Source: Acetobacter sp. (GTDB lineage Bacteria; Pseudomonadota; Alphaproteobacteria; RF32; CAG-239). From it: 64,000 bases of DNA. A model generated the notes under the pieces. It was not told the origin of the DNA and did no database searches. It saw only the letters and a program-made list of their open reading frames with translations. Position 1 is the stretch's first letter; every line of letters begins with the position of its first letter. Below are positions 27,712 to 35,968 of this stretch, in pieces. The position numbers were made by a program, and so were the translations under genes. Location of the stretch: NCBI GenBank assembly GCA_023665325.1, contig JAMPED010000001.1, positions 1 to 64,000 of the forward strand, in the 5' to 3' direction.

Positions 27712-27810
27712 ATTAGGCATTTCAAATTATTTTAGAGTTATTATCAAAGGTTAGTTCTTCAGAGGAGTAACACGAGAGACTGAATTCTAAAATAATTTGG
27801 AATGTCTGAT
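27712..27810 (+). promoter_or_regulatory. Long leader hairpin in the 5' UTR (repeated at 29102-29200)
   Basis: Bases 27712-27739 pair with 27783-27810 to give a 28-bp stem around a 43-base loop. Every departure from Watson-Crick pairing is a G-U on the plus-strand RNA (four in all), so the structure is sound as RNA but not as DNA. A smaller hairpin (GTTA with TAAC) can form inside the loop. The start codon lies about 77 bases further on, in an A-rich stretch without a Shine-Dalgarno, as is usual in Bacteroidota. Confidence 0.6.
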
Positions 27811-27886
27811 TTTTGTTTTATAGATGCCTATTTATTTCTTCTTGGCGTCTTTTTATTTAGAAAATAATCAAACAAAAAATACAGAT

Positions 27887-28930
27887 ATGTTCAAGAGAAT
27901 CTCCGCCCTTGTGGCAGTTGTGGCTGTTGCTCTAGGAGCTCAGGCACAGAATTTAGAAAACAGCCTCTCAACCCTTAATGGTGAGGCTGCAAGTGTTTAT
28001 TTCACCACCAACCCCAACGACACAATCGTTGCGTCAAGGGAGGTAAAGTTCAACAACAATGCGATAGAATATCGCGCCGTTGTTGAGCGCCGTGCTTACC
28101 TCGCCAACAACAAGGTCTCTTTCGAGACCATCGTCTCTGGCGAGAATCTCACCCCCGAGATGAAATCCATCATCTCGCGGATGGAACTTCCCTTTACGGA
28201 GGTGTCTGTCCGCAAAGGTGCTCCCGCTCCTGCTCTTGAGGCTGAGCCTGTTGCTGACCTTGCCGGTCTGCAGCGTACTGCTTTGGAGGCACAAGCCTCT
28301 TTAGCTGTATTTTCCAAGGACCGCGGTCCTCAGGATACCCATTGGGGTGAGATTGCTGTCGGTAACGACACAATCATCATCCCCACCACAACGCAAGACA
28401 AGAATGGCTTGCGTGTTGGACCCAAAGCCGGGGCTTCCTACCAAAATGAAAAGGTAGGAATCATCGCCGGTGCTGAGGCCCAGTATAATGGAAACCGTTT
28501 TATGGTTTCCGTTGGTGGGCAATGGGGACAGACATCCTATGCTGATGGGCAGCGGTATAACACCGTTGCCACCGAGGCATTAGCTTTCTATAAGCTGATG
28601 TCTTTCGGCAAATGGGATACCCGTCGCCTTTGGGTCGGCGGCGGTGTACGCTATACTTGGGAGAAAACCAAGCTGTCTGACATCCTTAACGAGGAGGGCG
28701 AGGCAGTCGGTTATGTTTCCTCGAAAGGAAACTATTTCTCTCCGGTTGCCAAGGCCATTTTTGAGGTTCGTCCTCATCAAGGCTTTGGTGCACTCCAGTT
28801 CTGGGGGCTGGTGAATTTCGGAGGTTCCGTTCGACACAATGAGTCGAACGTACACCGTTTAGGTGTTGAGGCAGGGGTAACCTTGCTGTTCAATACCTTC
28901 GGTAAGACCACCATCTCCAAGGTGAACTAA
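27887..28930 (+). CDS. Bacteroidota-like secreted beta-barrel protein, tandem copy 1
   Basis: This 347-residue protein has a signal peptide ending AQAQ (MFKRISALVAVVAVALGAQAQ), a shared N-terminal domain (about 22-115, ending GAPAPA) and a C-terminal half rich in alternating aromatic/polar strands (VGIIAGAEAQYNGNRFMVSVGGQWG, LWVGGGVRYTWEKTK). The last part suggests an outer-membrane beta-barrel. I start it at the ATG at 27887; an in-frame ATG at 27824 would place 21 residues before the signal peptide. Base composition is far more GC-rich than the flanks, with CTC/GGC/GCC codons that neighbours avoid. This indicates recent transfer, plausibly from Bacteroidota. It is identical to the next gene for 66 codons, then similar to about residue 115, then unrelated. 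I do not recognise a named family. Confidence 0.8.
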   Translation: MFKRISALVAVVAVALGAQAQNLENSLSTLNGEAASVYFTTNPNDTIVASREVKFNNNAIEYRAVVERRAYLANNKVSFETIVSGENLTPEMKSIISRMELPFTEVSVRKGAPAPALEAEPVADLAGLQRTALEAQASLAVFSKDRGPQDTHWGEIAVGNDTIIIPTTTQDKNGLRVGPKAGASYQNEKVGIIAGAEAQYNGNRFMVSVGGQWGQTSYADGQRYNTVATEALAFYKLMSFGKWDTRRLWVGGGVRYTWEKTKLSDILNEEGEAVGYVSSKGNYFSPVAKAIFEVRPHQGFGALQFWGLVNFGGSVRHNESNVHRLGVEAGVTLLFNTFGKTTISKVN

Positions 28931-28944
28931 CATAGGTTTTAAAA

Positions 28945-28978
28945 AAGGGGATAGGAAAGCGCAAGCTTTTCATCCCCT
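28945..28978 (+). terminator. Hairpin after tandem copy 1
   Basis: GGGGAT (28947-28952) pairs with ATCCCC (28972-28977) over an inner GGAAAGC/GCTTTTC stem. The T run is poor, so termination may be partial. Confidence 0.55.
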
Positions 28979-29012
28979 TACCTATTTTTAAAGTCTATTT
29001 GTTTAAAATAGA

Positions 29013-29474
29013 GATAAAACAGGAGTCCAAATAGACAGAAGTTTTTAAAAAAGTGTTGAAAAAAGGAAATAAATGTGTTAAAGTAAAGTAGTAAAAAGAT
29101 TATTAGGCATTTCAAATTATTTTAGAGTTATTATCAAAGGTTAGTTCTTCAGAGGAGTAACACGAGAGACTGAATTCTAAAATAATTTGGAATGTCTGAT
29201 TTTTGTTTTATAGATGCCTATTTATTTCTTCTTGGCGTCTTTTTATTTAGAAAATAATCAAACAAAAAATACAGATATGTTCAAGAGAATCTCCGCCCTT
29301 GTGGCAGTTGTGGCTGTTGCTCTAGGAGCTCAGGCACAGAATTTAGAAAACAGCCTCTCAACCCTTAATGGTGAGGCTGCAAGTGTTTATTTCACCACCA
29401 ACCCCAACGACACAATCGTTGCGTCAAGGGAGGTAAAGTTCAACAACAATGCGATAGAATATCGCGCCGTTGTT
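29013..29474 (+). repeat. 462-bp direct repeat, copy 2
   Basis: This is the exact copy of 27623-28084, carrying the promoter (29056-29084), leader hairpin (29102-29200) and the first 66 codons of the second surface-protein gene. Confidence 0.95.
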
Positions 29475-30239
29475 CAGCGTAAAGCTTATCTCACTGGTGA
29501 TAAGGTCGAATTTTCGACCATCGTCTCTGGTGAGAACATCACCCCCGAGATGAAAACAATCATCTCGCGGATGAACCTTCCTTTCGAGGAAGTGAACATC
29601 CGTAAGGGTGCTCCCGCTCCTGCTCCCGTTGAGGCTGTTGCTGAGAACTATATCAGTTCTCTCAGCAATGAGCAGCTCAATAATATTATCAGTAACACTG
29701 ATGAGTATTATGAGCCGGCTCAGGCTGACGCCGCAGGTGGCAAGCTTAATTACTTCACCGTAGGTCTCTACGGTGGTGGCAAGCTTGTTTCTGGCGGCAA
29801 TCTCACCCCGATGGGGGGCGTGCTCGCCGAGGTAGAACTTAACCGTTGGGTCCTCGGACTCTACGGTGAGCTCGCCTCGAAGAAATACACCTCGTCAGCT
29901 GACGCCGAGGGGTGGTATCTTGAGTACTCCCTCGGGGCGTACTTCGGGTACAAAGTTCTTCAGTCAGCCTCACGTGACTGGTACATTGCTCCAATTCTTG
30001 GAGCCGGCTATCAGTCGCAGAAGACGGACACCGAGGGTGCCCGCATCCACAGCAAGAACAATGCCTTCGATTGGAAGGCAGAAGTTCGCTTGTACAAATC
30101 ACTCTCCAAACATTTGGGAATATTTGTACAGGGTGGAGTGGGCAACTCTGCCGAGGTCGAGAACTATGTTCTCGACTCCGAGCAAACACTCTCCAAGGTG
30201 ACCGGACGCGCCGAGGTCGGCGTATCCGCGTCATTCTAG
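29277..30239 (+). CDS. Bacteroidota-like secreted beta-barrel protein, tandem copy 2
   Basis: This 320-residue paralogue of the preceding gene has the same signal peptide and N-terminal 66 residues. A related stretch follows (RKAYLTGDKVEFSTIVSGENITPEMKTIISRM), then the shared GAPAPAP linker. The C-terminal domain is different and predicted to be a beta-barrel: LNYFTVGLYGGGKLV, WVLGLYGELASKKY, YLEYSLGAYFGYKVL, WYIAPILGAGYQSQK, and a final VTGRAEVGVSASF with C-terminal Phe. GC-rich and foreign-looking like copy 1. Start chosen at 29277 for the same reason. Two barrels on one conserved N-terminal and regulatory cassette suggest domain shuffling. Confidence 0.8.
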   Translation: MFKRISALVAVVAVALGAQAQNLENSLSTLNGEAASVYFTTNPNDTIVASREVKFNNNAIEYRAVVQRKAYLTGDKVEFSTIVSGENITPEMKTIISRMNLPFEEVNIRKGAPAPAPVEAVAENYISSLSNEQLNNIISNTDEYYEPAQADAAGGKLNYFTVGLYGGGKLVSGGNLTPMGGVLAEVELNRWVLGLYGELASKKYTSSADAEGWYLEYSLGAYFGYKVLQSASRDWYIAPILGAGYQSQKTDTEGARIHSKNNAFDWKAEVRLYKSLSKHLGIFVQGGVGNSAEVENYVLDSEQTLSKVTGRAEVGVSASF

Positions 30240-30259
30240 GACGAGGAACTAATCAATTA

Positions 30260-30307
30260 GAGGGAGAATGTTAATGCTGCTTAGCATTACAGTCTCCCTC
30301 TTTTTTT
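30260..30307 (+). terminator. Intrinsic terminator after tandem copy 2
   Basis: GAGGGAGA pairs with TCTCCCTC, enclosing a second stem TAATGCT/AGCATTA, and is followed by seven T. Confidence 0.9.
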
Positions 30308-30372
30308 GTGGGTTGAAAAGTTTTCAGCGGCTATTATATTGGCGGGGTATGATGTTAATTTAGGAGGAAACT

Positions 30373-30690
30373 ATGAATAAATTTTTTATGGGTTGTCTTT
30401 CAGTGGCTGCGTTGGCGTTGATGATTGGACAAGCTGTTGCTGGCGGTGAAAACTCAGTTAATAATGCAGCGAATGCTGCGATGAAAAATGCTGCACAAAA
30501 TGCTGAGAATAACGGTGTTTTGATTATTGAAACATATACGGCATCGGCAGTTAGTGTGCCAAATAGTAGTAATTTTCAACCAGTACAGGGCGACCCTGGG
30601 GTTGAGGCTGCTCCGCTTGATTCTTTTGTTGCGCAACCAGTGTTGGTGGAAGAGGATATGCTCATCCAAGAAACAGAGGCTGGCGAATAA
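30373..30690 (+). CDS. Small secreted protein of unknown function
   Basis: This 105-residue protein has a clear signal peptide (MNKFFMGCLSVAALALMIGQAVAGG). A low-complexity Ala/Asn-rich segment follows (NAANAAMKNAAQNAENN), then an acidic, proline-containing tail. There are no cysteines in the mature part and no recognisable domain. TAGGAGGAA gives a strong ribosome site. Codon use is host-like, so it marks the return from the GC-rich insert. It is monocistronic. Confidence 0.65.
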   Translation: MNKFFMGCLSVAALALMIGQAVAGGENSVNNAANAAMKNAAQNAENNGVLIIETYTASAVSVPNSSNFQPVQGDPGVEAAPLDSFVAQPVLVEEDMLIQETEAGE

Positions 30691-30700
30691 TAATAACTTT

Positions 30701-30748
30701 AAATACGTTGTTTAAATACGTCGTTTTTCTTAAACGGCGTATTTTTTT
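30701..30748 (+). terminator. Terminator built on a tandem 13-mer
   Basis: AAATACGTCGTTT (30714-30726) pairs with AAACGGCGTATTT (30732-30744) and runs into T. The preceding 13 bases (30701-30713) are a near-identical tandem copy of the 5' arm, so two registers of the hairpin are possible. Confidence 0.8.
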
Positions 30749-30802
30749 ATGAAATATTAAGCTATTTGTTGTAAGTTCTCGTAAATGATGTGGAGGGAAT
30801 TT

Positions 30803-31642
30803 ATGAAAAAATATTTGATTTTGATGTTTTTATTACTTAGCAGTTATAGTTCTGCTGGGTGGACGGCAGAAAGGCTTTTGTTGCAGCCAATGTCTGAATT
30901 TGATGGTAAGACTAAAGAAGAAATGGAAAAACATCGAAAACAAAAAATGATTAACTCTGTTTTTTATCATTATAATTATGAACCCAGATGTTTTGGCGAT
31001 ATTAAAGCAGATGAAAAGTGGGTTGGGGATGCCGCTAGTTGTTGGCGGAATAAGTTTTCAGATGGTTTATCTGAGGCAAGTATATGGATAAATAATCCAA
31101 ATATTTTGGTGCATCCGTCGTTAGATAAAAAATATGGAGCAGCGGTGCTTTATGCGGATATGTATAATCCGGTTTTTTGTGTGTATGCAAAACAGTTGTT
31201 GTTTAAACCTTTGCGGTTGATGTATGATAAAGAAAAAAAAGAAATAACTGCAACATATCGGGCTTATAATGTTTTGGTGGGAATTGGCTCACATTCTAAT
31301 GGAGCTCTTAATATTTTTCTTTCTACTATAAACGCATACGACTCGGGATTTAATTATTTTGTTTTGGCTACAGCTGAAGATGTAGAGTTTAATTCTGAGC
31401 GAAGCTCAAAAAAGAAGTATGGGGCTTTAACTAAGGTTAGTGATACACGGACACAATTTGGGTTTGTGGAAAAATGCTATTTGCAGAGTGACTATCCGTG
31501 TAATAATTATCGGAATGTTAATGATTTGGCTGTTCGTTTGCAATCTAAACGTGCGGAGATGTTGTTTAAGTTTTGGAAAGAAAAACCAGCATCTGAAAAA
31601 GATAAGGCTGATTTTTATTATCGTATTAAGTTTATTGAATAA
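30803..31642 (+). CDS. Secreted protein of unknown function
   Basis: This 279-residue protein starts with a signal peptide (MKKYLILMFLLLSSYSSA) from the ATG at 30803, which has GGAGGG upstream; the in-frame ATG at 30785 is less likely. The mature part has several cysteines (YEPRCFGD, AASCWRN, FCVYAK, EKCYLQSDYPCNN), which suggests disulfides in the periplasm. It contains a FYYRIKFIE C-terminus. I recognise no family. It stands alone, convergent with rpsA. Confidence 0.65.
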   Translation: MKKYLILMFLLLSSYSSAGWTAERLLLQPMSEFDGKTKEEMEKHRKQKMINSVFYHYNYEPRCFGDIKADEKWVGDAASCWRNKFSDGLSEASIWINNPNILVHPSLDKKYGAAVLYADMYNPVFCVYAKQLLFKPLRLMYDKEKKEITATYRAYNVLVGIGSHSNGALNIFLSTINAYDSGFNYFVLATAEDVEFNSERSSKKKYGALTKVSDTRTQFGFVEKCYLQSDYPCNNYRNVNDLAVRLQSKRAEMLFKFWKEKPASEKDKADFYYRIKFIE

Positions 31643-31674
31643 AAAGACACCGTTTCTCAAATTGAGAAACGGTG
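31643..31674 (-). terminator. Intrinsic terminator of rpsA
   Basis: An 11-bp stem (31648-31658 with 31664-31674, loop of 5) is followed on the minus strand by TCTTTTT. It may also slow plus-strand transcription from the preceding gene. Confidence 0.8.
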
Positions 31675-31694
31675 CCGTCTTGTGCAAAAAACAA

Positions 31695-33377
31695 CTATTC
31701 TTTGTTTTTCAAAGCTTCGCCAAGAGCTTCACCTAAAGATGAACCTGAAGACTGAGTATTAGAATATTCTTCTAATGCTTTCTTTTCTTCTTCAATCTCA
31801 AAGGCTTTTACAGAAACGCCTAATTTAGCGTTTTTGCGGTCTACAGAGGTTAATTTTGCTTCCAAAATATCACCTTCTTTGTAGCTCATCGGATCATTGT
31901 TTTCTTTAGACAAGTCTGCCTTTTTAATGGTGGCAGCAATGCCTTGAACAGTTACCTGTACACCTTTGTCATCTGCACCAGTAACAACAGCTTTAACGAT
32001 ATCGCCTTTTTTCAATGTTTCCAATGTCATTGCAATGTTGTTTTCAGACATTTGTTTAATGCCTAAGCTGATGCGCTCTTTTTCAACGTCTACATCAATG
32101 ATTTTTGCTTCAATTGTTTGACCTTTGGTATAATCTTTTACAGCTTCTTCACCAGATTTTTCCCAAGAGATATCAGACAAGTGAATCATACCATCAATTT
32201 CATCAGACAAACCAATGAACAAACCAAATTCGGTAATGTTTTTGATTTTGCCTTCAATGATGGAACCCATTGGGTGTTCTTCAACATACGCAGCCCAAGG
32301 ATTTGGTGTGCATTGTTTGATGCCAAGGCTGATACGGCGTTTATCTGCATCAACTTCCAAAACTTTAACGTCAACTTCTTGAGAAGTGGAAACGATTTTT
32401 CCGGGGTGTACGTTTTTACGAGTCCAGCTCATTTCAGAAACGTGAACCAAACCTTCAATACCATCTTCTAATTCGATGAATGCACCGTAATCAGTAATGT
32501 TGGTAACTTTACCTTTGTAGATCTCACCGATTTGGTATTTATTAGCAACTTCTTGCCACGGGTCATTTTCAAGCTGTTTCATACCCAAGCTGATACGTTG
32601 TGTATCTTCATTGAATTTGATGACCTGAACTTTAACTGTTTGACCCAAAGTTAATACTTCAGCAGGATGATTAATTCTCTTCCAAGAGATATCTGTAACG
32701 TGTAATAAACCGTCTACACCGCCTAAATCAATAAATGCGCCATATTCTGTGAGGTTCTTAACGATACCCTCAAGAACAGAGCCTTCTTTGATGGTGTCAA
32801 TCAACTCTGCACGAGCAGCAGAACGTGTTTCTTCAAGAACAACACGGCGAGATACAACGATGTTACCGCGAATCTTATCCATTTTTAAGATCTGGAATGG
32901 TTGAGAAATACCCATCAAAGGAGAGATATCTTTAATTGGGCGAATGTCTATCTGAGAACCCGGTAAGAAAGCAATTGCACCGTTCAAATCAACAGTGAAG
33001 CCACCTTTAACACGTCCGAAGATAACACCATTAACTCTTTCGTTATTGTTCATCATTTTCTCGAGGTCTTGCCATACTTCTTCACGGCGAGCTTTTTCAC
33101 GAGATAATACGATGTTGCCGTCTTTGTCTTCATATCTATCAACCAAAACTTCTACAACATCACCAACTTTTAATTCGTCATTTTTGCCGAATTCACGCAA
33201 TGGAATGCGACCTTCTGATTTTAATCCAACATCAACAGTTGCAAAATCATCATTGATACGAATAACAGTTCCTTTCATAACTGTGCCAACAATGCCTTTG
33301 TCGCCGAATTGTTCTTTTAACAATTCTTCAAAGCTTTCAGTCATTTCAGGAATTCTAATTTCTGCAGTATTTGCCAT
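31695..33377 (-). CDS. rpsA: 30S ribosomal protein S1
   Basis: This 560-residue protein helps mRNAs bind the small ribosomal subunit. Six OB-fold S1 repeats are visible, the clearest being GTVIRINDDFATVDVGLKSEG, GIVKNLTEYGAFIDLGGVDGLLHVTDISW, GKVTNITDYGAFIELEDGIEGLVHVSEMSW and GKIKNITEFGLFIGLSDEIDGMIHLSDISW. Length fits the six-domain alphaproteobacterial form. There is no Shine-Dalgarno next to the ATG, only an A/U-rich stretch, as in other rpsA genes that are autoregulated at translation; autoregulation here is inference. The usual cmk neighbour is absent; an SDR gene lies upstream instead. Confidence 0.97.
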   Translation of the reverse strand: MANTAEIRIPEMTESFEELLKEQFGDKGIVGTVMKGTVIRINDDFATVDVGLKSEGRIPLREFGKNDELKVGDVVEVLVDRYEDKDGNIVLSREKARREEVWQDLEKMMNNNERVNGVIFGRVKGGFTVDLNGAIAFLPGSQIDIRPIKDISPLMGISQPFQILKMDKIRGNIVVSRRVVLEETRSAARAELIDTIKEGSVLEGIVKNLTEYGAFIDLGGVDGLLHVTDISWKRINHPAEVLTLGQTVKVQVIKFNEDTQRISLGMKQLENDPWQEVANKYQIGEIYKGKVTNITDYGAFIELEDGIEGLVHVSEMSWTRKNVHPGKIVSTSQEVDVKVLEVDADKRRISLGIKQCTPNPWAAYVEEHPMGSIIEGKIKNITEFGLFIGLSDEIDGMIHLSDISWEKSGEEAVKDYTKGQTIEAKIIDVDVEKERISLGIKQMSENNIAMTLETLKKGDIVKAVVTGADDKGVQVTVQGIAATIKKADLSKENNDPMSYKEGDILEAKLTSVDRKNAKLGVSVKAFEIEEEKKALEEYSNTQSSGSSLGEALGEALKNKE

Positions 33378-33473
33378 TATTTTTATATTTTCAAAAAAAT
33401 GCCAGACCCTCTATGAGGCGGACTTGTGCATATTAAAAAAGATTCTTTTGCTGCACCGCATAAAGAATTGTTT

Positions 33474-33504
33474 GAGATTTAGAGGTAAATCTCTTAAAAG
33501 TCAA
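33474..33504 (-). promoter_or_regulatory. rpsA promoter with overlapping palindrome
   Basis: On the minus strand TTGACT (33499-33504) is 17 bases from TAAATC (33476-33481). The latter lies within a perfect 8-bp inverted repeat GAGATTTA/TAAATCTC (33474-33481 and 33486-33493, spacer of 4). The palindrome could be an operator. The long leader down to 33377 has no other gene. Confidence 0.4.
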
Positions 33505-33537
33505 GAAAAAAGTACTCAAAACGGGGATTTTGACAGT

Positions 33538-34299
33538 TTAAACTTTGTAGGGGAGGAGCTTATAAATAAAATCGCTGATACGATTGGGTAAAATGCTTCC
33601 TAACCAAGTTGCGAATCGCATTTGCCAAGGGAATGCAATTAAACCGATGTTACGGCGAATCCGTTTTGCAATGAGCTCTGCTGCGGGGGCTGCTTCCATA
33701 AAAAAAGGCATCGGGCAAGTGTTTTTGTCTGTAATGCGGGAACGGATGAAGCCGGGGCATATTGTGTTTACCTGAATGTTATAGGGAAGAAGGTTTATGC
33801 GTAATGCTTCTCCATATGCTTTAACACAGGCTTTTGAGGCACTGTATGATGGGCAGGCTGGTAAACCGTGATAGCCGGCAATTGAGGCTGTAATTGCGAT
33901 TATTTTATTGGTATCGTGTCGTTTTTTATATATTTCAACGACGGGGGTAACAGTGTTTAAAACACCCATTACGTTAATGTTAAAGGTGTTAAAAATATTT
34001 TCTGGTGTTTCTTCAAGCGTTGCAACACCTGCATTAGCAAAAACAAGATTTAAATACGCTGTTTCTTCTGCTTCATTTATCCATTTTTCAACAGCGATCC
34101 GATCTGATACATCAATTGTTGCAGCGTGGATTTGTGCGGTTCCAGCTTTTTCGCAAGCGGTTTTGACTGCGGTTAAACGTTTTTCATTGCGACCACAAAT
34201 AAAGAGATTTTCTGTTTCTGGTTGTTTGGCATAATATAACGCCAAAGCTTCACCAATACCTGAAGATGCTCCTGTGATTAAGATATTTTTGATAATCAT
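33538..34299 (-). CDS. Short-chain dehydrogenase/reductase
   Basis: This 253-residue NAD(P)-dependent oxidoreductase has the Rossmann nucleotide motif TGASSGIG (10-17), NAG (89-91), and the catalytic Ser139, Tyr152 and Lys156 (SYSASK). The C-terminal region (AELIAKRIRRNIGLIAFPWQMRFATWLGSILPNRISDFIYKLLP) matches SDRs with a membrane-associated tail, such as those annotated as oxidoreductases of unknown substrate. It is divergent from gmk and upstream of rpsA. The substrate cannot be predicted. Confidence 0.9.
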   Translation of the reverse strand: MIIKNILITGASSGIGEALALYYAKQPETENLFICGRNEKRLTAVKTACEKAGTAQIHAATIDVSDRIAVEKWINEAEETAYLNLVFANAGVATLEETPENIFNTFNINVMGVLNTVTPVVEIYKKRHDTNKIIAITASIAGYHGLPACPSYSASKACVKAYGEALRINLLPYNIQVNTICPGFIRSRITDKNTCPMPFFMEAAPAAELIAKRIRRNIGLIAFPWQMRFATWLGSILPNRISDFIYKLLPYKV

Positions 34300-34394
34300 T
34301 GTTCAATCCTTAAAATAAAGCTTTATTTATGCGTTTTATGTTATATATTGTTAGTAAAATATTTGTAAAGAAAGTCAGTTGTGTGAGGTTTTTT

Positions 34395-35033
34395 ATGAGT
34401 GGCGATATTCAAAGACAGGGAACAATGTTTATTTTTTCTGCTCCAAGTGGTGGTGGAAAAAGTTCTGTTATTAAAAAATTACTGGAGGATCTGGACAATA
34501 TTCAGCATTCTGTTTCGGTGACAACACGTGAGATGCGTGAGGGAGAAAAAGAGGGAAAAGACTATTACTTTATTAGTGAAGAGAAATTTAGAGAATTGGT
34601 GGCTGAAAAAGCTTTATATGAATATGTTGATTCTGATTTTGGACCAAAATATGGAACACCCAAAAAACCGGTTGATGATTTGCTTTGTCAAGGTAAAGAT
34701 GTTATTTTGGATTTGGATTATCCAGGTGTTCAGCAATTACGCAAACTTGCAGGTGAACGAGTGAAGGCGATTGCTCTACTTCCTCCGTCATTGCGGATAT
34801 TGAGAGAACGTTTAGTTAATCGGGGAACTGATAGTCGCGAAGTTATTGAGCGTCGGATGAGTATGGCTGAGAAAAGAATTAAAGAATGTGTTTTTTACGA
34901 CTATGTGATTGTTAATGATGATTTAGATAGAGCTGTACAACAGGCTAAAGCTATTATTTTGGCGGCACGTGTAGATAAAAGAAATCTTTGTGGATTGGAT
35001 GAATTTGTTGAAAAAGTTGTGGAGGATAAATAA
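34395..35033 (+). CDS. gmk: Guanylate kinase
   Basis: This 212-residue enzyme phosphorylates GMP to GDP in the cytoplasm. The P-loop SAPSGGGKSS, GMP-binding SVSVTTREMREGEKEGKDYYF and YEYVDSDFGPKYGTPKKPV, and RLVNRGTDSREVIERRM are all typical. The ATG at 34395 has GAGG at good spacing, so I reject the upstream in-frame start at 34329. The stop codon overlaps the cysK start (TAATG), so it is the first gene of a gmk-cysK-lptG-lipoprotein unit. Confidence 0.96.
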   Translation: MSGDIQRQGTMFIFSAPSGGGKSSVIKKLLEDLDNIQHSVSVTTREMREGEKEGKDYYFISEEKFRELVAEKALYEYVDSDFGPKYGTPKKPVDDLLCQGKDVILDLDYPGVQQLRKLAGERVKAIALLPPSLRILRERLVNRGTDSREVIERRMSMAEKRIKECVFYDYVIVNDDLDRAVQQAKAIILAARVDKRNLCGLDEFVEKVVEDK

Positions 35034-35956
35034 TGGAGAAAATTTATAACTCTGTAACAGAATTGGTGGGGCATACACCTTTATTGCGTTTGGGGAATTT
35101 AACTACTAAACTACGTCTTAAAGCTGAGATTTTGGCTAAATGTGAAATGTATAATCCGCTCTTTTCGGTTAAAGATAGGATAGCTTTGGCGATGATTGAA
35201 GCGGAGGAGAAAAAAGGAATTTCTAAAGATACAGTTTTTGTGGAGGCAACATCTGGCAATACAGGGATTGGTTTAGCTGCGATGTGTGCAGCTAAGGGAT
35301 ATAAGCTCATTATTGTGATGCCAGAGAATATGTCTCAAGAACGGATTAGTCTAATGCGTCATTTAGGAGCTGAGGTTATTTTAACGCCGAAAGAGGATGG
35401 GATGAGTGGGGCTATTCATAAAGCTCAACTATTAAAAGAACGGAATCCTAATGTTATTATTTTTAGTCAGTTTCAAAATGAAGCGAATCCCAATGCACAT
35501 CGAATGGGGACGGCGATGGAAATTTTGGAAGATACTGGTGGTAATTTTGATGCGTTAGTTGCTGGTGTTGGTACATCAGGAACACTTACGGGGATTGCTT
35601 CGGTTTTGAAAACGTATAATCAAGATTTATTTGTGACAGCAGTTGAGCCAAGCAGTAGTGCAGTTTTGAGTGGGGAAGAAAAAGGTATACACCAGATTCA
35701 GGGAATTGGTGCAGGATTTGTACCACCTTTTTATGATAATCTGTTGGTTAATGAAATTATTAAGATTGATAACGAGAAAGCAATTGATACAGCTAAACTT
35801 GTTGCAAAAACAGAGGGCTTGCCTATTGGTATTTCTGCGGGAGCCGCTGTTGCAGCAGCCGTGGAAATTGCTAAAAGAGTAGAATTTATAAATAAGCGTA
35901 TAATTGTAATTTTGCCGGATAGCGTTGATCGCTATTTATCAACCGGATATTTTTAA
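35033..35956 (+). CDS. cysK: Cysteine synthase (O-acetylserine sulfhydrylase)
   Basis: This 307-residue PLP enzyme makes cysteine from O-acetylserine and sulfide. Lys47 in NPLFSVKDR is the PLP lysine. EATSGNTGIGLA forms the substrate loop, GVGTSGTLTG the phosphate-binding loop, and PDSVDRYLST the C-terminal signature. Length agrees with CysK. It overlaps the stop of gmk and is followed after 12 bases by lptG. Confidence 0.95.
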   Translation: MEKIYNSVTELVGHTPLLRLGNLTTKLRLKAEILAKCEMYNPLFSVKDRIALAMIEAEEKKGISKDTVFVEATSGNTGIGLAAMCAAKGYKLIIVMPENMSQERISLMRHLGAEVILTPKEDGMSGAIHKAQLLKERNPNVIIFSQFQNEANPNAHRMGTAMEILEDTGGNFDALVAGVGTSGTLTGIASVLKTYNQDLFVTAVEPSSSAVLSGEEKGIHQIQGIGAGFVPPFYDNLLVNEIIKIDNEKAIDTAKLVAKTEGLPIGISAGAAVAAAVEIAKRVEFINKRIIVILPDSVDRYLSTGYF

Positions 35957-35968
35957 GGATTTTGGACG

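Larger units (their letters stand above)
27623..28084 (+). repeat. 462-bp direct repeat, copy 1 (promoter, leader and first 66 codons)
   Basis: This stretch is identical, base for base as far as I can read, to 29013-29474, exactly 1390 bases downstream. It contains a promoter, a long leader hairpin and the 5' 198 bases of the coding region. Identity ends abruptly inside codon 67. No transposase or terminal repeat accompanies it. Confidence 0.95.

Noticed and set aside
27824..27886. In-frame upstream start giving 21 extra residues before the signal peptide of tandem copy 1
   Set aside because: It would bury the signal peptide; the stretch is AT-rich leader. A short upstream peptide cannot be fully excluded.
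29839..30234. Overlapping frames on both strands within the second tandem surface gene
   Set aside because: Arg/Pro/Ser-rich products caused by the high GC of the segment; the plus-strand barrel gene has the signal peptide and C-terminal Phe.
27597..30310. The tandem surface-gene region as a transposon or prophage
   Set aside because: No transposase, integrase, terminal inverted repeats or target duplication were found; the only repeat is the internal 462-bp cassette.
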